This document shows positions 6,140-10,016 of a stretch of DNA of 10,016 nt, piece by piece; positions within the stretch are counted from its first letter, which is position 1; every line of letters begins with the position of its first letter. A program made the translations under genes and the position numbers. The notes beneath the pieces are model-generated. The model worked only from the letters and a program-made list of their open reading frames with translations, was not told where the DNA came from and did no database searches. This stretch comes from Streptosporangiaceae bacterium (lineage in GTDB: Bacteria; Actinomycetota; Actinomycetes; Streptosporangiales; Streptosporangiaceae), in contig JASHSZ010000367.1 of NCBI GenBank assembly GCA_030040815.1, forward strand, positions 1 to 10,016. Reading direction: 5' to 3'.

Positions 6140-7483
6140 TCACGAGCTCGACGTGGGATCGAGAGGCGCCACGCCGGCGTGGTGCCGGTACCCGGCGATC
6201 TGCGGATCCACGTTCGAGATCTGCGTGCAGCCCTCGGCGGTAACCATCTTGCCGTTGTCGGGCGTGACCGTGTAATCCTCGTTGTTGGCGATGTGGGTGG
6301 GATAGTTGCCGTAGGTCCACTTCTGGCACAGCATCCCGGTGTCGTAATCCTTCACGCCCTTGAACGCGGCGTTGACGCTCTTCACCGTGTAGCTGCCCTT
6401 GATGCCCTCGAGCGCGTGCACGGCGATCTCGGCCTCGGTGAAGCCCATCTGGCTGAAGCTGCCGATGCCACCGGTGACCTTGTCCGGGCCGCTACTGCCG
6501 TACTGCGCCAGGATGGCCTTGTACAGCTTCATCGTCGGGCTGTTCGTCGAGTCGGGCGGGGTCAGCTCGGCGTTGACGTACAGCTCGTGATTCCAGGTCG
6601 CGCCCAGGGATTGCGACAGGAAATCGGTGTTACACGGTGTCGAGCAGCCCCACATCTTCACGTGGTTCACGATGCCGAGCGACTGCGCGGCCTGCAGGAT
6701 CACCAGCGCGTCCGGCGGGGTGAAGTTGAGGATCACCGCGCCGTCTGGCCCGGCGTCATCGACTTCCTTGATGGCGACCGAGTCGGCGTTCGCGATCGGC
6801 ACGTCCTCGGTCAGCTGCACGATCGACGCGTGCGCGTTTGCCGCCAGCGCGCTCGGGCCGGCCGCGATGTATCCCGTGCCGGGGACGTTCGACTGGTCGA
6901 ACACGATCTTCTTGATGCCCTTGGCGAGCGCGTACTGCACGGCGCCGTCGGAGCTGTACCGCGGGCCCATGTTCACGTCCGCGTAATTCGGCGTCCCGTA
7001 GCACTCTGGCGCGATGCCCGAGGCGATCACGTAGTAGCCGAGCGACTTCCAGTAGCTGGAGTCGACCGAGCACTCGATGATGCTGGTGTTGCCGACGATG
7101 CCGAGCACGTGGTCGGTCTGCACGAGCTGCTTGGCGTCGGCAGCGATCTGCGCCGGATTGGTCTGCTCGGTCTCGATGTAGTAATGGATCGGGTGGCCGT
7201 TGACGCCGCCGTTGTCGTTGACGCACGTGAAGTACGCGTTTGTCATGTCGGGGATGTCGGTAAAGGACGTGCCAGGCTGGTCAGTGACGATGGTGCCGAG
7301 GACGATCGGCGTCCCGGTCGCCTTCACTCCTGGCTTGGTGCCGCAGCTCGACGTCTTCACGGCGGTGCTGCTGGAGGACGTGCTCGCGGCGGCGCTGCTG
7401 GTACCGAAGCCCGCCAGCGTGGCGATGCCTGTTGCCGCTACCACGGCAACGATGACTCGCGTTCTCGAAAGCAATCCGTACAT
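6140..7483 (-). CDS. HAAT-type extracytoplasmic solute-binding protein (periplasmic-binding type I fold)
   Basis: Captures the substrate outside the membrane and delivers it to the permeases. From the ATG at 7483 it has 447 residues; a GTG at 7489 is the alternative start. An export signal is clear: basic SRTR (6-9), hydrophobic IVAVVAATGIATLAGFG (11-27), then a Ser/Ala/Thr-rich linker. The binding-protein fold begins near residue 57 (TGTPIVLGTIVTDQPG), with later family-like blocks AADAKQLVQTDHVLGIVGNT (114-133) and MGFTEAEIAVHALEG (346-360). There are eight cysteines (47, 87, 138, 161, 280, 284, 386, 419), consistent with disulfides outside the cell. The expected lipobox reads LAGF at 23-26, so this would not be a standard lipoprotein. 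Cleavage by signal peptidase I after the AAAS or similar stretch is likelier. First gene of the transporter operon. Similarity to Liv proteins fixes the family but not the ligand. Confidence 0.88.
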   Translation of the reverse strand: MYGLLSRTRVIVAVVAATGIATLAGFGTSSAAASTSSSSTAVKTSSCGTKPGVKATGTPIVLGTIVTDQPGTSFTDIPDMTNAYFTCVNDNGGVNGHPIHYYIETEQTNPAQIAADAKQLVQTDHVLGIVGNTSIIECSVDSSYWKSLGYYVIASGIAPECYGTPNYADVNMGPRYSSDGAVQYALAKGIKKIVFDQSNVPGTGYIAAGPSALAANAHASIVQLTEDVPIANADSVAIKEVDDAGPDGAVILNFTPPDALVILQAAQSLGIVNHVKMWGCSTPCNTDFLSQSLGATWNHELYVNAELTPPDSTNSPTMKLYKAILAQYGSSGPDKVTGGIGSFSQMGFTEAEIAVHALEGIKGSYTVKSVNAAFKGVKDYDTGMLCQKWTYGNYPTHIANNEDYTVTPDNGKMVTAEGCTQISNVDPQIAGYRHHAGVAPLDPTSSS

Positions 7484-7513
7484 TGGCACCTGTCTTCCAC
7501 TTGATGTGGGGAC

Positions 7514-7527
7514 GGCAGAAACCTGCC
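7514..7527. promoter_or_regulatory. Inverted repeat in the leader of the binding-protein gene
   Basis: GGCAGAAACCTGCC has perfect 5-bp arms around AAAC. It lies about 30 bases upstream of the ATG at 7483 and downstream of the proposed promoter, so it would be in the mRNA leader. It could be a small RNA hairpin or a protein-binding site. It is too small to match any riboswitch class I know. Confidence 0.3.
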
Positions 7528-7550
7528 CTTTCCGCGGGCGGGGTGTGCTG

Positions 7551-7579
7551 ATGTTAGAGCGGCGTTAACGGGCCAGCAA
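7551..7579 (-). promoter_or_regulatory. Candidate sigma-70-type promoter for the transporter operon
   Basis: On the minus strand TTGCTG (7579-7574) and TAACAT (7556-7551) are separated by exactly 17 bp, giving a plausible -35/-10 pair. Transcription would start near 7544 and leave a leader of about 60 bases. The match to consensus is only moderate (3/6 and 4/6). The spacer contains an 8-bp palindrome, CGTTAACG (7563-7570), which could be an operator placed to block RNA polymerase. Both points are inference from sequence only. Confidence 0.35.
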
Positions 7580-7651
7580 GGTCTCACTTCCGCCTGGCGA
7601 GATGGGTTGGCCAAGGCGGGCGAAGATTTGAACTACTCGTAGGGTGGTGAC

Positions 7652-8386
7652 GTGCTCGGACTACCGGACAGCATCCGCGGCTGCCTGTTCGACCTGGACG
7701 GGGTGCTAACCCAGACAGCCAGCGTGCACGACGCCGCCTGGCAGGAGATGTTCGACGACTTCCTGCGCAAGCGGGCGCAGGCGACCGGTGACAAATTCGT
7801 TCCGTTCGATCCGGTCCGCGACTATGACGACTACGTGGACGGAAAGCCCCGCGAGGAGGGAACCGAGTCGTTCCTGGCATCTCGTGGTATCCACCTCCCG
7901 GCCGGGAGTGCAGAAGACCCGCCTGGCACGCCGACCATCCGCGGCCTCAGCAACGCCAAGAACCAGATCCTGCTACGCCGTCTCCGCACCGACGGCGTGC
8001 AGGCCTACCCGGGCTCGGTCCGGTACGTGCAGGCCGCGCGCAAAGCTGGCTTGGGCCGGGCAGTGGTGTCGTCGAGCGCCAACACGAAGGATGTGCTCGC
8101 CGCGGCGGGCATCGAGGACATGTTCGAAGCGATCATCGACGGCGTCGTCGCCGCGACCGAGCACCTGCGCGGCAAGCCCGCCCCCGACTCCTACCTGGCC
8201 GGAGCCAAAGCGCTCAATCTCGCACCGGACGCGGCCGCCGTGTTCGAGGACGCACTGGCCGGTGTCGAGTCCGGCCGGGCCGGCCAGTTCGGCTTCGTCG
8301 TCGGGGTCGACCGGGTAGGCCAGGCGGCCGCGCTACGCCAGCACGGGGCCGACGTGGTCGTCAAGGACCTGGAGGAGCTGCTCTGA
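7652..8386 (+). CDS. HAD-superfamily beta-phosphoglucomutase-like enzyme
   Basis: Predicted to interconvert beta-glucose 1-phosphate and glucose 6-phosphate through an aspartyl-phosphate intermediate. The 244 residues show HAD motif I FDLDGVLT (13-20) with nucleophile Asp14 and acid/base Asp16. Motif II is VSSSAN (139-144), motif III has Lys175 in RGKPAPD, and motif IV is [10 protein letters not shown] (198-207). The cap domain (about 22-105) carries VHDAAW with His26, matching the hinge histidine of beta-phosphoglucomutase, and [10 protein letters not shown] (61-70), the family's substrate-specificity segment. The GTG at 7652 is preceded by AGGGTGG at good spacing, and no other in-frame start lies close. 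It is followed immediately by a GH65 phosphorylase gene, the usual source of its substrate. The same pair occurs as Rv3400-Rv3401 in M. tuberculosis. Function is well supported by motifs and context. Confidence 0.92.
   Translation: MLGLPDSIRGCLFDLDGVLTQTASVHDAAWQEMFDDFLRKRAQATGDKFVPFDPVRDYDDYVDGKPREEGTESFLASRGIHLPAGSAEDPPGTPTIRGLSNAKNQILLRRLRTDGVQAYPGSVRYVQAARKAGLGRAVVSSSANTKDVLAAAGIEDMFEAIIDGVVAATEHLRGKPAPDSYLAGAKALNLAPDAAAVFEDALAGVESGRAGQFGFVVGVDRVGQAAALRQHGADVVVKDLEELL
8371..8385 (+). promoter_or_regulatory. Ribosome binding site and CTG start of the GH65 gene
   Basis: GGAGGAG at 8371-8377 is a near-perfect Shine-Dalgarno sequence, and five bases separate it from a CTG at 8383-8385. No ATG, GTG or TTG occurs in this frame within the last 120 or so bases of the preceding gene. 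The first in-frame GTG downstream would remove the conserved N-terminal region. CTG, which overlaps the preceding TGA as CTGA, is therefore the best start. Confidence 0.65.
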
Positions 8387-10016
8387 TCAAGCAACCTGAG
8401 TTCAGCCTGGACCCGTGGTGTCTCCGGGAGACCGGGCTGAATCTCGACACGCTGGCGCAGACCGAGTCCGTGTTCGCGCTCGCCAACGGCCATGTCGGGT
8501 GGCGTGCCGTGCTGGACGAGGGTGAGCCGCACGGGCTGCCGGGCAGCTACCTCAACGGCGTCTACGAGATCCGCCCGCTACCCGCGGGGGAGGCCTCGTA
8601 CGGACGGCCGGAGACCACCCAGACCGTCATCAACGTCACCAATGGCAAGCTGATCCGGCTGTTCGTCAACGACGAGCCGTTCGACCTGCGGTACGGCAGC
8701 CTGCGGTCGCACGAGCGAGTGCTGGACTTCCGGTCCGGAATCCTGACCCGCCGCGCCGAGTGGGTGTCACCGGCCGGCGAGTCGGTGCGCGTGACGTCGC
8801 AGCGCCTCGTGTCGTTTGCCCACCGGGCGGTCGCCGCGGTCAGCTACGAGGTCGAGCCGGTTGACCAGGCCGTGCAGCTGACCGTCCAGTCGGAGCTGCT
8901 GGCCAACGAGCAGCTGCCGGCCGCCGATGGCGACCCGCGCGCTGCCGCCGTCCTTGAGCACCCCATGGTCGCCGAGTTCGAGCATCACGACGAGCACGCC
9001 GTGATCTTGATGCACCGGACCCAGCGCAGTGGCTTGCGCGTCGGCGTCGCGATGGATCACGTGATCGACGGGCTCGGCAGCCTACGCACCGACACGCGCG
9101 CGAACCAGGACAATGGCATCGTAACCGCGGCGACGACGCTGCCGCCTGGGCAACGACTCCGGGTGGTGAAGTTCGTCTCCCACGGCTGGTCGAGCGCGCG
9201 CTCGCTCGAAGCGGTCAGGGACCAGGTGTGGGCGGCGCTCAGCGCGGCCCGGCAGGCCGGCTGGGACGGCCTTGTGACAGCACAGCGCGACTACCTCGCC
9301 GACTTCTGGGACCGCGCGGATGTCGAGGTGGACGGCGACGCGGAGATCCAGCAGGCGGTGCGGTTCTCGCTGTTCCATGTGCTGCAGGCCGGCGCTCGCG
9401 GCGAGGACAGGCCGATCCCGGCCAAGGGCCTCACCGGGCCCGGCTACGACGGGCACGCGTTCTGGGACACCGAGATGTTCATCCTGCCCGTGCTCACCGT
9501 CACCGCGCCGGACGCGGCGGCGAGCGCACTGCGCTGGCGGCAGCACACGCTGCCCATCGCGATCGAGCGCGCGGCCGAGCTGGGCCTCGCGGGCGCCGCG
9601 TTCCCGTGGCGGACAATCGCAGGCCAGGAGTGCTCTGGGTACTGGCCCGCGGGCACCGCGGCGTTCCACGTGAACGCCGCCATCGCCCACGCGGTGAGCC
9701 GCCACGTTTCCGCCACCGGGGACACCGACTTCGAACGCGGTCCAGGGATGGACATTCTGGTGCAGACGGCCCGGCTCTGGCGGTCACTCGGCCACCACGA
9801 CGGCGACGGCAGGTTTCATATCGACGGGGTGACCGGGCCGGACGAGTACAGCGCGATCGCTGACGACAACGTCTATACGAATCTGATGGCGAAGCGCAAC
9901 CTGCTGGCGGCCGCCGCGGTCAGCGAGCTGTACCCGGACAGGGCAGGCGAGCTCGGCGTCGACTCCGAGGAAGCGGCGGCCTGGCGGGACGCGGCTAGCG
10001 ACATGCACATCCCGTA
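8383..10016 (+). CDS. Glycoside hydrolase family 65 disaccharide phosphorylase (partial; C-terminus beyond right edge)
   Basis: Predicted cytoplasmic inverting phosphorylase that splits an alpha-glucosyl disaccharide (maltose, trehalose, kojibiose or similar) with phosphate to give beta-glucose 1-phosphate and glucose. About 544 of an expected 750-800 residues are present. The N-terminal beta-sandwich region shows [20 protein letters not shown] near residues 28-47, plus [11 protein letters not shown] and [11 protein letters not shown]. The catalytic helical barrel begins near residue 320 and shows [10 protein letters not shown], with Trp361, Asp362 and Glu364. It also shows the active-site motif DGVTGPDEY, whose Glu488 corresponds to the general acid of GH65. 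The phosphate-binding region lies beyond the window. The start is taken as CTG, giving MIKQPEF. It overlaps the mutase stop, so the two proteins are probably coupled. The exact disaccharide cannot be told, and hydrolase activity is a less likely alternative. Confidence 0.92.
   Translation, partial: MIKQPEFSLDPWCLRETGLNLDTLAQTESVFALANGHVGWRAVLDEGEPHGLPGSYLNGVYEIRPLPAGEASYGRPETTQTVINVTNGKLIRLFVNDEPFDLRYGSLRSHERVLDFRSGILTRRAEWVSPAGESVRVTSQRLVSFAHRAVAAVSYEVEPVDQAVQLTVQSELLANEQLPAADGDPRAAAVLEHPMVAEFEHHDEHAVILMHRTQRSGLRVGVAMDHVIDGLGSLRTDTRANQDNGIVTAATTLPPGQRLRVVKFVSHGWSSARSLEAVRDQVWAALSAARQAGWDGLVTAQRDYLADFWDRADVEVDGDAEIQQAVRFSLFHVLQAGARGEDRPIPAKGLTGPGYDGHAFWDTEMFILPVLTVTAPDAAASALRWRQHTLPIAIERAAELGLAGAAFPWRTIAGQECSGYWPAGTAAFHVNAAIAHAVSRHVSATGDTDFERGPGMDILVQTARLWRSLGHHDGDGRFHIDGVTGPDEYSAIADDNVYTNLMAKRNLLAAAAVSELYPDRAGELGVDSEEAAAWRDAASDMHIP

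Noticed and set aside
6179..7504. A 441-codon open frame on the plus strand opposite the binding-protein gene
   Set aside because: It mirrors a clear export-signal-bearing binding protein on the other strand. Its translation is rich in Arg, Gly, Val, Asp and His with no recognisable domain, as expected for antisense frames in high-GC DNA.
7490..7550. Riboswitch in the leader of the transporter operon
   Set aside because: The presumed leader is only about 60 bases, with one 5-bp hairpin. I see no conserved core of a SAM, glycine, lysine or other known class.

Overview
This is a high-GC window from a bacterium that reads as an actinomycete (Actinomycetota). The evidence is strong G/C third-position bias, frequent GTG starts, tightly overlapping operon genes, and a phosphomutase/GH65 pair of the kind found in mycobacteria and their relatives (Rv3400-Rv3401 in M. 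tuberculosis). I cannot assign a genus. No rRNA, tRNA, CRISPR array, insertion sequence or phage gene is visible.

The window holds two divergent transcription units separated by a 162-bp control region (about 7490-7651). Leftwards (minus strand, 7489 down to 1) runs a complete branched-chain-amino-acid-type (HAAT/Liv) ABC importer. Its order is solute-binding protein, LivH-like permease, LivM-like permease, LivG-like ATPase and LivF-like ATPase. A 199-bp gap rich in palindromes follows, then a PucR/CdaR-type regulator, then a homocysteine S-methyltransferase-domain protein that runs off the left edge. Four junctions (livH/livM, livM/livG, livG/livF, pucR/methyltransferase) overlap by 1 or 4 bases, which implies translational coupling.

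Rightwards (plus strand, 7652 to the end) lie a HAD-superfamily beta-phosphoglucomutase-like enzyme and the first about 544 codons of a GH65 disaccharide phosphorylase. The GH65 gene appears to start at a CTG that overlaps the stop of the first gene. Together they would split an alpha-glucosyl disaccharide with phosphate and convert the resulting beta-glucose 1-phosphate to glucose 6-phosphate.

The most interesting reading is the leftward block. An importer of unknown amino-acid-like substrate is followed by a substrate-responsive type of regulator that is translationally coupled to a homocysteine methyltransferase. This suggests, but does not prove, uptake of a methyl donor or methionine-related compound feeding methionine synthesis. 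Other points are a four-copy 39-bp in-frame tandem repeat inside the regulator gene, two TGTG-N6-CACA palindromes flanking the regulator's upstream region, a binding protein whose expected lipobox cysteine position holds phenylalanine, and the CTG start of the GH65 gene.
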